IMG/VR virus record: IMGVR_UViG_3300032053_000093
Coordinates: 1-56,080 of that record
Strand: one strand, 5' to 3'
Origin: a virus
Length of the DNA stretch: 56,080 bases
Shown here: positions 28,706 through 37,053 of the stretch, one piece after another
Numbering within the stretch: position 1 is the stretch's first letter
Layout of the letters: every line of letters begins with the position of its first letter
Notes under the pieces: generated by a model
The model's database searches: none
Told to the model about the DNA's origin: nothing
Seen by the model: the letters and a program-made list of their open reading frames with translations, nothing else
Made by a program: the position numbers and the translations under genes

Positions 28706-29755
28706 ATGTCCCCAAGTACGTTCACAGAAGAAGAGCTGGACAGAATGCCAGCACAGGTGCGCGCGCAGTACGAAGCCGTCAACCCCCAGCAGCAGGCTGA
28801 CGCTTCGCCACAAGCGGCTGTCGTTGTTGAGACGCTTTCCACTTCACCGGAGAAAACGGAAGACCAGAAACCTGAGAAGGCCGCTGATTCCGCGCCCGCT
28901 CCTGAAACACGGGAGGTGCCAGAACTGAAGACAGAAAAAGCGCAAGACGCCGGGACTCGGCAGGCTGAGGAAGAGGATTGGGAGCACAAGTACAGGGTAC
29001 TTCAGGGCAAACTTGACAACGCGCGGCAGTCAATGATTGAGCGGCAGGAGAAATGGGAGGGTAAGATTGAACAACTTTCCCAACAGATCGCAGAACTGGC
29101 ACGCCAACGGGGGCAAACAGAACCTCCGGTTGTGCAAACGCCTTCATCTCCGCCTCAAGGTCAAGTTCAACTGACTGCGGAGGAAGAGGAATGGTTCAAG
29201 ACCGATCCAACGCTTCGCACGGCTGTTGAAAAAATCGCGGAATCCAAGGCCAGTCCCTATCAGGAGAAGATTGCCAAGTTGGAATCTGAACTGACTGATT
29301 TGAGGGATACCACCACTCGGTCTCGTTCGACGCAGTTTTGGTCGGATGTCCTTCAGGCCATTCCCGATTACACCGCCTTGATTCAAGACCGGACCTTCAT
29401 GGGTTTACTCTACGAGTACAATCCCGTTTTCGAGAAGACACTCTTTGATGCGGCCCAGAGTGCGCTTGACAACTTCAATCTCAAGCAGCTCGTGGCGGTT
29501 TTCAAGGAAGCGCGGAAGAAGGCGCCGGTCCAGAAACCGGCGGCTTCGCTCGAAAGCGAAGTGATGCCCACGCGCCCCGGTCCCGGTGCTCCCCCTGTCG
29601 TCAAGCGGCCCGAGCGGTACACGTTGGAGCAGTTAAAGAGGCTCCACAACGAATTGCTGCAAGGGGACCTTGGGTCCCCCGAAAGCGTGAAGTTACGCAA
29701 CGAACTTGATGCCGCGGTACGCGAGGGTCGTGTTGAACTTCCATCTACAGGATAA
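28706..29755 (+). CDS. Scaffold-like capsid assembly protein
   Basis: The start at 28706 is used for AAGGCGGGA before it. The 349-residue product is acidic and mostly predicted disordered or coiled: N-terminal TFTEEELDRMPAQVRAQYEAV, a Glu/Lys-rich middle with YRVLQGKLDNARQSMIERQE and WEGKIEQLSQQIAELARQ as a heptad coil (about 100-150), then a beta-poor C-terminal part with FSDVLQAIPDYTALIQ-like aromatic helix and a Pro-rich end. Position just before the major capsid gene plus low complexity fit an internal scaffold. It would guide capsid assembly and leave before or during packaging. No protease is seen beside it. Confidence 0.72.
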   Translation: MSPSTFTEEELDRMPAQVRAQYEAVNPQQQADASPQAAVVVETLSTSPEKTEDQKPEKAADSAPAPETREVPELKTEKAQDAGTRQAEEEDWEHKYRVLQGKLDNARQSMIERQEKWEGKIEQLSQQIAELARQRGQTEPPVVQTPSSPPQGQVQLTAEEEEWFKTDPTLRTAVEKIAESKASPYQEKIAKLESELTDLRDTTTRSRSTQFWSDVLQAIPDYTALIQDRTFMGLLYEYNPVFEKTLFDAAQSALDNFNLKQLVAVFKEARKKAPVQKPAASLESEVMPTRPGPGAPPVVKRPERYTLEQLKRLHNELLQGDLGSPESVKLRNELDAAVREGRVELPSTG

Positions 29756-29791
29756 AACGTTCCCGACGCCCCGCGGCCGGGAGGAAATACC

Positions 29792-30715
29792 ATGTGTGCT
29801 TACCCGATAGTCCAAGGCGGCTCGTCTCAGAGCGGGATAATGATTCCCGAAATCTGGGCACTTGGATACAACGCTGAATTCTACCTTCGCACTGTGTTCG
29901 GCGAGATTGCCAACACGCGATACCAAGGACAGATCACAAAGCAGGGGGATGCCGTCAACATCATATCTCTGCCCGATGTGTCCGCTGCCATTCACGATCA
30001 CACTGACGAAGAGGATTTGGAAGTGGACATCGTGAAACCGAGCAAACAAACCCTGCTGATTGACAAGGGGAAGTATTTCAACATCAGCCTCTCCGATGTT
30101 CAGGCCGCTCAATCGGCGTACAAGGATTACCCCGAGGCCCTGAAGCGACACTTCGCTCATGCGATGAAGGCCAAGATTGACAAAGAAATCCTGGAAGCCA
30201 TTGTTGCTTCCGGCCACTCTAAGAACATCGGCAACAACACGGGGAACAAGAGTGGCTTGCTGACTCTGGGCGTGACGGGGAGTCCTGTGAACGTCACCGC
30301 ATCGGATGCCATTGTGAAGCTTATTCACTTGGCGGGATGCGCCTTGGATGAGCAGGACATCCCTGACGAAGGTCGGTGGATGGTTCTGCCTGCGCTGGCA
30401 ATCAGTTACATCAAGCAGAGCGATCTGGCGAGCGTCAGCGTATCTGGCGATTCCGTTTCGATGCTGAGGAACGGCAAGTGGGGCATAGTGGATCGGTTCA
30501 CGATCTACATGTCCAACAACGTGTACACGGCTGGCGGGGAATGGTTCCCATTGTTTGGTCACAAGAGCGCCCTGACGTTTGCCGCCCAGGTCACGGTGGC
30601 GGAAAATTTGCGGAACCAGAAGCAGTTCGGCGACCTGTCCCGGTATCTGCATGTGTTTGGCTACAAGGTCGTGAAGGACACGGCACTCGGAACCCTGTGC
30701 ATTGACTACTCGTAA
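29792..30715 (+). CDS. Major capsid protein (P22-coat-like)
   Basis: The 307-residue product has GGGAGGAAATACC before the ATG. It is the longest simple structural ORF after scaffold. Residues 20-30 (IPEIWALGYN) and 45-75 (RYQGQITKQGDAVNIISLPDV) resemble the N-terminal of P22-coat and 'gp5-like' proteins, followed by SLSDVQAAQSAYKDYPEALK and VNVTASDAIVKLIHLAGCAL, and a C-terminal TALGTLCIDYS. No HK97 protease-cleavage segment is obvious. A strong hairpin at 30740-30770 follows it and may adjust downstream expression. Hundreds of copies would form the capsid shell. Confidence 0.85.
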   Translation: MCAYPIVQGGSSQSGIMIPEIWALGYNAEFYLRTVFGEIANTRYQGQITKQGDAVNIISLPDVSAAIHDHTDEEDLEVDIVKPSKQTLLIDKGKYFNISLSDVQAAQSAYKDYPEALKRHFAHAMKAKIDKEILEAIVASGHSKNIGNNTGNKSGLLTLGVTGSPVNVTASDAIVKLIHLAGCALDEQDIPDEGRWMVLPALAISYIKQSDLASVSVSGDSVSMLRNGKWGIVDRFTIYMSNNVYTAGGEWFPLFGHKSALTFAAQVTVAENLRNQKQFGDLSRYLHVFGYKVVKDTALGTLCIDYS

Positions 30716-30739
30716 GGGTAGCCGGGAAACTCAAGCAAT

Positions 30740-30770
30740 CTCCGGGGGCGGTTCATAGCCGCCCCCGGAG
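30740..30770. terminator. Strong hairpin after the capsid gene
   Basis: CTCCGGGGGCGG (30740-30751) pairs perfectly with CCGCCCCCGGAG (30759-30770), 12 bp with a 7-nt loop. There is no T-run after it. Such structures after capsid genes often reduce readthrough or protect the 3' end of the capsid mRNA. Confidence 0.65.
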
Positions 30771-30798
30771 ACAAGTTACATCCAAGGAGGATAAGAAA

Positions 30799-31371
30799 AT
30801 GAACACGATGAAGAAGCACAACGTAACGACCACCCTGTTGTTTCTCGCCATTGCGTTCGTGGTGGGGATAATCGGGATGATCGCGCTGGACAGAAATATG
30901 AGTTCTGCCGCAACCGAGGACCTTCGCCCTGCGGTGGAGGCCGAGCGCGCCAGCATCCCGGCGGTTGGAGTGGGCCAGACGTTTCAGTTGCTCCGGCACG
31001 TGGATTTCGCGGATGACCCGGCGGGTGACCCGGTCACCAGCTACACGATCCTGACGATTCCCATGAACACCTACGTCAGGGCCATTGTCACGAAAGTTAC
31101 ACGGGCGGAAGGCGCGGCGGACGAGTTCGATATCCAGTTTTCCAATCTGACGGCCGAGAGCGAAACGGTAAAGGTGAATGAGGTTTCGCTCGCGACGATC
31201 AATGCGGCCGCGATAACCGCGATTGACGAGATCAAGACCACGGATACCCTCGTGAGCATCAACACGGGGGCCGACGGCGACGGCGGCGGCGCTACAATCC
31301 TGACCGTGGCCGCGGTGGACATCTGGATACTATGCGAGCGGTTGCCCGGCATTTCCGGCGATGAGGATTAA
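30799..31371 (+). CDS. Head-decoration-like protein with N-terminal membrane anchor
   Basis: The 190-residue product has AAGGAGGATAAGAAA before the ATG. It starts with a basic leader and one hydrophobic segment (about 12-28, LLFLAIAFVVGIIGMIAL), then a beta-rich domain with VGVGQTFQLLRHVDF, RAIVTKVTRAEG and DIQFSNLTAESETVKV, ending DIWILCERLPG. Position directly after the major capsid gene and the VTKVTRAEG-type strand pattern suit a capsid decoration protein. A signal anchor on such a protein is odd and may mean export, membrane assembly or a fibre on the cell side. Alternatively it is a lipoprotein-like adhesin; no lipobox is present. Confidence 0.6.
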   Translation: MNTMKKHNVTTTLLFLAIAFVVGIIGMIALDRNMSSAATEDLRPAVEAERASIPAVGVGQTFQLLRHVDFADDPAGDPVTSYTILTIPMNTYVRAIVTKVTRAEGAADEFDIQFSNLTAESETVKVNEVSLATINAAAITAIDEIKTTDTLVSINTGADGDGGGATILTVAAVDIWILCERLPGISGDED

Positions 31372-31390
31372 CCCGGATTGACGCAATTTG

Positions 31391-31469
31391 GGGGAGAGGC
31401 GATTGCACGATCACGCAACTCTTGGCTTCACACGCCTCGTTACGCATTCAGCCTCTCCCCTAATTTTTC
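31391..31469. terminator. Long-range hairpin with T-run before the next gene
   Basis: GGGGAGAGGC (31391-31400) pairs with GCCTCTCCCC (31451-31460), followed by TAATTTTTCT. The 50-nt loop can form other pairs. The T-run starts at 31464. This sits in the leader of the 31489 gene, so it may be an attenuator or weak terminator. Confidence 0.55.
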
Positions 31470-31488
31470 TGAGTGGAAAGGGAGTGTT

Positions 31489-31737
31489 ATGCCGAAGTAC
31501 CTACGCAAGACACACGCGGACGGGGGCACGTCGTTATGGCCTTACACAGAGGTCCTGGCGACGCAGAAAGGCATGGTCCCTGTCCCGGATACTGAAGATT
31601 CCCAGCTCGTCGAGAAACCGGCCACGCCGGAGCCGGAGGCCGCCCAACCAGAGAAACAGCCCCCACCGGATGACGGGGACGATCTGTTTGTCCCGCTGAA
31701 GCGCGGTCCGGGCAGGCCGCGGAAGAACGTTTTGTAA
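31489..31737 (+). CDS. Small protein with AT-hook-like C-terminus
   Basis: The start at 31489 has GGAAAGGGAG before it; the longer frame upstream covers the hairpin. The 82-residue product begins MPKYLRKTHADGGTSLWPYT, then a Pro/Glu/Gln-rich region and a basic end KRGPGRPRKNVL. The GRPRK core matches an AT-hook, a short minor-groove binder; but such tails are common in unstructured proteins. Short proteins with this start are frequent in phage head regions. Function not known; DNA binding inside the head is a possibility. Confidence 0.6.
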   Translation: MPKYLRKTHADGGTSLWPYTEVLATQKGMVPVPDTEDSQLVEKPATPEPEAAQPEKQPPPDDGDDLFVPLKRGPGRPRKNVL

Positions 31738-31749
31738 AGGAGATGGCCG

Positions 31750-31995
31750 ATGCCGACCGTTGTGTGTGTGCCTATCCGATCCCGCGAGTTCGAGTTCGAC
31801 AATGACGACTTGGTGGAGGGGGTGCTGACGTTGGAGCATGGGCTGCACTGCAATGCACCGTCCGTGCCGGTCTATGACAACAACGGGGGGTTGGTGATCG
31901 TGGCGCCGAAGGTGGTGGATGAGGACACGGTGGAGGTGGATTTGACGAATGCTCTGCCCATTGCGGGCACTTGGAGAGCGAGTGTGTTGACATAG
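31750..31995 (+). CDS. Small beta-rich structural protein, unknown
   Basis: The 81-residue product starts after AAAGGAGATGGCCG. It begins PTVVCVPIRSREFEF and includes DDLVEGVLTLEHGLHCNAP, GGLVIVAPKVVDEDTVEVDL and a short end GTWRASVLT, a compact beta layout such as found in head-tail or fibre accessory proteins. No motif can be named. It directly precedes the signal-bearing fibre gene. Confidence 0.6.
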   Translation: MPTVVCVPIRSREFEFDNDDLVEGVLTLEHGLHCNAPSVPVYDNNGGLVIVAPKVVDEDTVEVDLTNALPIAGTWRASVLT

Positions 31996-32007
31996 GGGGG
32001 GAGAAAG

Positions 32008-35000
32008 ATGCGGAACTTGAGGATGATCCTACGGGCTGGCGTGATGCTGGCCTTTTTCATTTTGAGTGGGGCGACTTGGGGGGCGACCGTGCTTCCGGTG
32101 ATCCCGAATCAACATCTTCGGGGGAGCCTGGGGGTGGATGGGGCTACGAGTTTGACGACGCTTCAGGTGAGCGGGGCGACGACGTTGACGGCGCTGTCGG
32201 TGCAGAACCTGCGCTATCCGGCGACGGATGGCACGGCGGGGCAGGCGATTGTGACGGACGGGGCCGGGGACTTGAGTTTTGACAATCCGCCGAACGTTCA
32301 CAACGAGCTCCATGCGATGACTAGCGAGCTGGCGCACGAGGGCAGTCCGCGAGTGATATTCTACTCGGACGCGGATGGGCATATTCAGGAACGCGCACTT
32401 AATGTCCAGGCGGAATATGAGACGCCGTGGTTTTTGGTGGACACGGGCGGCGTTGGCAGTCCGGGGTTGGTGCGGTTGACCGTTGCGGATATTCCGGCGG
32501 CGATTGCGCGGGATTCGGAATTGCACACCCGCAGCCACACGATGACCGGTACGAGCGACCACACGGCGGGGAACTGGAAGATTTTCTACACGAACGGCAG
32601 TGGGCAGGTGGTGGAACTGCTTACCGGCGCGAGTTACTACATTTTGACGGGGAATGGCACCGCTGCTGCCCCGTCTTGGCAATCCTTTTTGACATTGATG
32701 TTGGCGTTGGATGGGGCCGCAAGTGGGTTGGATGCGGACCTTTTGGACGGGCAACATGGGGCATATTATCAGCCTTTGATTGCTGCCGGAACCACGGCGC
32801 AATACTGGCGCGGCGACAAGAGTTGGCAAACCCTTTCGTACACGAATGTCAGTGGCACTCACCCGATGACTGCTACGCACACGTCCGGGAACAACAAGGT
32901 TTTTTACGGAAGTAGCACGGGGGTTTTGACGGAACTGGCATTGGGGGCGGATGGGACTTTCTTGGAGGCTAAGGGGACTACTTCCTCGCCGGTTTTTGCG
33001 GCGTTGACGGATACGGTGATCCCGGATGCGATCACGGTTTCGAGTTCAGGGACGGTGGCTCCGGGGGCGATCAAGGGGTCGGGGACAATTGGGGAGGCTT
33101 ACATTGACCCTCTGATTGCCCGGCTCACGGACCTGGACACGAGCACGACGGTTTTCATTCGGAACGATGTGACGGCGGCACAGACGATGATCGGGACGCT
33201 GGCGATGCCGGGGCTGGCGGTGGGGGAGTCCACGACTGCGCCCGCGCCGGGGCAGGTGAAGGCGGTGAGCAGCACGGGTGCGGGAGTGTTTACTTCAATT
33301 CAGAAAAATGCCACAGGGCCAACGAGTCAAGGTCCGAGCCTCGGAACAATAGCAACGGATGTGGACGGGGCCTATTGGGTAGACGATAACAACATTTTAC
33401 TGGCGGATGGGGCCTATGCTTATTCAACAACCCCAAGATCACGGATAAGATCAACCGGGATGACCTGGACAATTCCATCTGGCGCAGTATTCAGTGGTGT
33501 TGAGATCACCGTAAATGCGAAGTATGCCGGGATCAGCCGCGTTTTACATGCTCGTGTTGTTGATGACACGGGAGTCTATCTGACGGCGGATTCCTACCAA
33601 TCCATCACGACCGATTTTGCTACCTACACTTTCGGGGGGGCGGGCAATTTGTTGGGAGCAACGCAGTCCGGTCTTGCGGCATTCTATGATGCGAGCAAGA
33701 AAGCGGATTGTGGCGTGCAGATTTACGCCGCGTCAGGAACGGGCACGACGGTTTATGTGGACTGGATCAAGTTGAAGTTTTATTACTCCGTGTCGGGCAC
33801 GGATCAGATTTGGAGCGCGGGGACGAATTCGAGCGGGAACTGGGTAGTTGCGAAGGCGAATGATCTGACAAGCGGGACGGCCTTGACGTTGGCGCAGGCG
33901 ACGCGGAACGCGACTTTCACGGGGACCATAAACACGACGGGGGGCGTGTTCGAGGACACCGACGCCGAAGACCTGGTGCTGAGGACGAACTCTCAGGAGA
34001 ATCAATTGGTGTTGAACAGCACGGGCGGGTACGTGGGGATCGGGACGGCGGCTCCGTCTTACGCATTGACCGTAGCAGGTTTGATCTACGCGACTGCTGG
34101 TGTTTACTCCGCGACGATTAACTATGCCCCATCGGTATATGCTACGGGAACTTTTGTCAGCACTATTCCGACTGTAACATATCGTAGCACGGCTATCTTA
34201 GGCGCGATGGGATTACGCAACGGCGCGCAAGCAGTAAATGCTGGGTACAACTGTGTGGGGTTGTATTCCGCGCCAGCATTCACGGAAGCTGGGTCGGACA
34301 AGCACAAGTTGCTAGCAGGAGCAGGGTTTTTTATACCGACAATCACAAATGCTGGGGCAACAGTCTCGCATACAGCAAACGTGTACATAGAGGGAGCGCC
34401 GTCCGCAACGGGGGCAGCGGGGAACTATGCGCTTTGGGTAGATGCTGGAAACGTGAGAATTGATGAGGACGTGCTAACATCCGGTAGTATTAAGTTAGCT
34501 ACCGATGGTAGCGGCACTCTAGATATAAATGGGACTACGCGGCTTGATGCAAGCGGGAACGCGACGCTGGGAACGGTGGCCTCTGGGGCTGTTACGATAA
34601 CAGGAGCTGCTGGCTCTCCGACGACCCCTGCTAATCCGCTTGAGATTTCGACCGCAAAAGACGCGGGTGTGGATGTAAACCCAAGCCTGAAATACTATCA
34701 GGCGGATGTAACCACGGCTGATGCGACGGTGACTACGATCCTGACGATTCCGATTCCGCAATATAGTGTTTGCACCATCCAGGTGACGATCAATGGAGTA
34801 TGGGCGACAGATGCCAGCAAGGGCGCAGGATACATCGGAGCGGCGACTTATACTAACCAGGCTGGCACGGCAACGCCTATCGGTACAGCTACAGCAATTG
34901 CCGGCCACGAATCCGATGCGGCGCACGACTACACCTTTGCGTTCAGCAGTGGCAATGCACTTGTGAGGGTGACCGGGAAAGCAGCCACAAGTATGAAGTG

Positions 35001-35049
35001 GAGCGCGACGGCAACGCGGCACATTGTGGGGAACGGAGCGGCGGATTAA
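32008..35049 (+). CDS. Large fibre protein with Sec-type signal peptide
   Basis: The 1013-residue product starts MRNLRMILRAGVMLAFFILS (basic start, hydrophobic core, Ala-Thr-Trp-Gly-Ala near 24 as a cleavage zone). The body is typical of tail or head fibres: DGATSLTTLQVSGATTLTALS-like repeats, LDGAASGLDADLLDGQHG (about residue 230-247), Gly/Ser/Thr-rich linkers and a C-terminal YVGIGTAAPSYALTVAG trimerisation-like repeat (about 675-690). It contains no known enzymatic domain. Fibres usually lack signal peptides, so an exported or membrane-associated assembly route, or a misassigned start, should be considered. No cysteine pattern is seen. Confidence 0.72.
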   Translation: MRNLRMILRAGVMLAFFILSGATWGATVLPVIPNQHLRGSLGVDGATSLTTLQVSGATTLTALSVQNLRYPATDGTAGQAIVTDGAGDLSFDNPPNVHNELHAMTSELAHEGSPRVIFYSDADGHIQERALNVQAEYETPWFLVDTGGVGSPGLVRLTVADIPAAIARDSELHTRSHTMTGTSDHTAGNWKIFYTNGSGQVVELLTGASYYILTGNGTAAAPSWQSFLTLMLALDGAASGLDADLLDGQHGAYYQPLIAAGTTAQYWRGDKSWQTLSYTNVSGTHPMTATHTSGNNKVFYGSSTGVLTELALGADGTFLEAKGTTSSPVFAALTDTVIPDAITVSSSGTVAPGAIKGSGTIGEAYIDPLIARLTDLDTSTTVFIRNDVTAAQTMIGTLAMPGLAVGESTTAPAPGQVKAVSSTGAGVFTSIQKNATGPTSQGPSLGTIATDVDGAYWVDDNNILLADGAYAYSTTPRSRIRSTGMTWTIPSGAVFSGVEITVNAKYAGISRVLHARVVDDTGVYLTADSYQSITTDFATYTFGGAGNLLGATQSGLAAFYDASKKADCGVQIYAASGTGTTVYVDWIKLKFYYSVSGTDQIWSAGTNSSGNWVVAKANDLTSGTALTLAQATRNATFTGTINTTGGVFEDTDAEDLVLRTNSQENQLVLNSTGGYVGIGTAAPSYALTVAGLIYATAGVYSATINYAPSVYATGTFVSTIPTVTYRSTAILGAMGLRNGAQAVNAGYNCVGLYSAPAFTEAGSDKHKLLAGAGFFIPTITNAGATVSHTANVYIEGAPSATGAAGNYALWVDAGNVRIDEDVLTSGSIKLATDGSGTLDINGTTRLDASGNATLGTVASGAVTITGAAGSPTTPANPLEISTAKDAGVDVNPSLKYYQADVTTADATVTTILTIPIPQYSVCTIQVTINGVWATDASKGAGYIGAATYTNQAGTATPIGTATAIAGHESDAAHDYTFAFSSGNALVRVTGKAATSMKWSATATRHIVGNGAAD

Positions 35050-35088
35050 GAGGTGAAACTGACGGCGCACGGGATATAGGAGGGGGCA

Positions 35089-35322
35089 ATGCGGAAACTG
35101 GAAAACGGAACTCTGACGTGGGGCACCATCGTGACGATCATCCTGTCGCTGCTGGGGGCCGGTGTTTTCCAGGTGACGGTAAATGCCCGGCACCAGGCGC
35201 AGTTGGAGGCGCTGTCGGTTCTGAATCTGAAACGGGATCGTTGGGAGCAGAGGATAGAGGCGAAATTGGACAAGGCGCTTGAGATGCTGTACACGCGCAC
35301 GAGCGATGGGGTGAAGAAATAG
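35089..35322 (+). CDS. Small single-pass membrane protein
   Basis: AGGAGGGGGCA precedes the start. The 77-residue product has one strong N-terminal membrane helix (about 10-30, WGTIVTIILSLLGAGVFQVTV) and a helical charged tail (ALSVLNLKRDRWEQRIEAKLD). The layout (N-out or N-in anchor with a helix of about 45 residues) fits a spanin inner subunit, a holin of class III, or a structural anchor. It lies well before the lysis group, so a structural role is as likely as lysis. Confidence 0.65.
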   Translation: MRKLENGTLTWGTIVTIILSLLGAGVFQVTVNARHQAQLEALSVLNLKRDRWEQRIEAKLDKALEMLYTRTSDGVKK

Positions 35323-35354
35323 GAAGCGGGGGCGTCTGAGGGGGTGACAGGACA

Positions 35355-36680
35355 ATGGCAGTTAAGATTGAGACCACATATCCGACGGGGCGAGGGCTGG
35401 CGGCGACGCTGGAACGGCTGGACAACGGCAAGCGGTGGCACAACGACGCGAGCCATGGGGCATGGGAAAACCCAGCCGTGTATGGCGACAACGCGATTGC
35501 GTTGACTGAGGGAAGCTCCGGCGACAAGGCCCTTCAGAACTACACAGGCACGACGCTGGGGGATATGGGGAGTCCGGGGAAGGTGCGGATTAGAATCCAC
35601 GAGCCATCGTTGAGCATGGTGGTGGGGATGGCGGACATCTATGTGCTGGCGAACGTGGAGGTGAGCGAGGCGGCTTATACGCTGGCGGCGGATTTCGCGG
35701 CGATCCCGGCGGCGGTGGAGGCAGCCCTGGTGGCGGATTTCGCGGCGATACCCGGTGCGGTGGAGACCGAGATGGCGCTTAAACACGGGGATGGAAACTA
35801 CGTGAGCATCCTGGGGTCCGGCGCCGATGCGGTGGGCTTGACGCTTTCGATTGAGGGTGTGGGCGTACCGGGGTTCGCGGTGTGGATCACGAACGACGCG
35901 GCGGGTGACGAGGTAGAGGCGGGGAGTCTGGCGACCGACGATAGCGGCCAGGTTCAGACGATGCTCACTGACGGGCAAACGTACTACCTGTGGGCTAATG
36001 CGCCGTCCGGGTACAACGACCTGGTGGGGGAGGAGTTCGAGGCAAACTCGGCGGAGGGGAACGAGTTCGACGTGACGGCCATTTCCGCGCCAGCCCTGGG
36101 GTCCAGCGTGTATGACCTGATCCCATTGGTCAGCCCCTATCTCACCAAGTGCCCAGAGCCGGTAGTCAAGGCGGCCTTGCGCGCAACTGCCCTGGAATTC
36201 GTCCAGGAGAGCGAGGCCCTGGTTGAGATTCAGTCTGTCACCGTTTCCGAGGCGGGCGACACAATCGCCCTGGTTTCCGCCTACGATTGCTTGACGAAGC
36301 GCGTAATGTCCATTGACCTCAACAGCGAGCAGGTGGTCAAGACGGACTATGTGGTGGGCGAGGACGCGAGCACGGGCGAGGAAGAGGTTGTGTTCGAGTA
36401 TGACCTGGACGTTTCCGATGTTCTGGATATCACCGTGGTTCTGTTGCCGAACGTGAGTTGCTACGAGTATCCGGCGTCCTTTGTGGCGCGGTGGGGCACG
36501 GCGATCTCGCAAGGCGCGTTGGCGTGGCTGTGCTCAATGCCAAAGAAGCCGTGGGCTGACCCGGACTTCGCAAAGCTTTGCGACCGGCGATTCCTGGACG
36601 GCGTGGCGCGGGCGAAGCGCGAGATGGTGGACCTGATGGAACACGACAATACGGAGATGACGCTGCCGAATTTCGAGTAG
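35355..36680 (+). CDS. Neck protein with inserted Ig/prealbumin-like domain
   Basis: The 441-residue product is a fusion of modules. Residues about 1-110 are fibre-like (GRGLAATLERLDNGKRWHN). Two Ala/Asp repeats (VEAALVADFAAIPGAVE) follow, then about 155-235 read as a prealbumin-like or Ig-like beta domain (IEGVGVPGFAVWITNDAAGD, TDDSGQVQTMLTDG). The C-terminal 190 residues look like a head-tail connector: VYDLIPLVSPYLTKCPEPVV, FVQESEALVEI and a basic helix RRFLDGVARAKREM. The last part is the usual gp10-like neck shape that binds the portal. Fusing a decoration-like domain to a connector is unusual. Confidence 0.65.
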   Translation: MAVKIETTYPTGRGLAATLERLDNGKRWHNDASHGAWENPAVYGDNAIALTEGSSGDKALQNYTGTTLGDMGSPGKVRIRIHEPSLSMVVGMADIYVLANVEVSEAAYTLAADFAAIPAAVEAALVADFAAIPGAVETEMALKHGDGNYVSILGSGADAVGLTLSIEGVGVPGFAVWITNDAAGDEVEAGSLATDDSGQVQTMLTDGQTYYLWANAPSGYNDLVGEEFEANSAEGNEFDVTAISAPALGSSVYDLIPLVSPYLTKCPEPVVKAALRATALEFVQESEALVEIQSVTVSEAGDTIALVSAYDCLTKRVMSIDLNSEQVVKTDYVVGEDASTGEEEVVFEYDLDVSDVLDITVVLLPNVSCYEYPASFVARWGTAISQGALAWLCSMPKKPWADPDFAKLCDRRFLDGVARAKREMVDLMEHDNTEMTLPNFE

Positions 36681-36690
36681 GAGGCCGGAC

Positions 36691-37044
36691 ATGATTGTAA
36701 GCGAGGTGATTACCAGATTACGGGACATCCTGAACGACAATGCCGTCAATGACGAGGATAGGCGGTGGCCTAATGCTAAACTTTGGCCGCATGTGGACAC
36801 AACGCAGAAGGTCATCCTGCTTACGTGCTCGGAGTTCCGCCTGAGTGCGGCGGGAGTTTACCAAACGCCGGGGGCTGTCACGGGCATGGGATCAGCCTTG
36901 ATGGTGCCGGACGAATACAAAGAAGCGATGGCGTCCTTTGTGGCGCATTTGGTGCTGACTGATGACAACTCCGACACGAACAACGCGGCGCAGGCCGCCG
37001 AGTATTTGAAGCGGTACGAACGCCTGATGATCGCCACCAAGTAG
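36691..37044 (+). CDS. Head-tail adaptor, DUF6682-like
   Basis: The 117-residue product has a helix MIVSEVITRLRDILND, then KLWPHVDTTQKVILLTCSEF, a middle beta-like TGMGSALMVPDEYKEAMASF and helices with VLTDDNSDTNNAAQAAEYLK. This arrangement (two long helices framing a conserved DEYK-like acidic aromatic turn) is the short adaptor or 'tail-completion' protein set of podovirus necks (DUF6682-like). It would sit as a ring under the portal. Position right after the neck fusion supports it. Confidence is moderate because the family is variable. Confidence 0.68.
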   Translation: MIVSEVITRLRDILNDNAVNDEDRRWPNAKLWPHVDTTQKVILLTCSEFRLSAAGVYQTPGAVTGMGSALMVPDEYKEAMASFVAHLVLTDDNSDTNNAAQAAEYLKRYERLMIATK

Positions 37045-37053
37045 GAGAGTGAG

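Noticed and set aside
35046-36512. Long minus-strand frame (488 codons) opposite the neck fusion gene
   Set aside because: Composition (Arg, His, Val repeats) is that of an antisense shadow; the plus strand has good gene structure and start sites.
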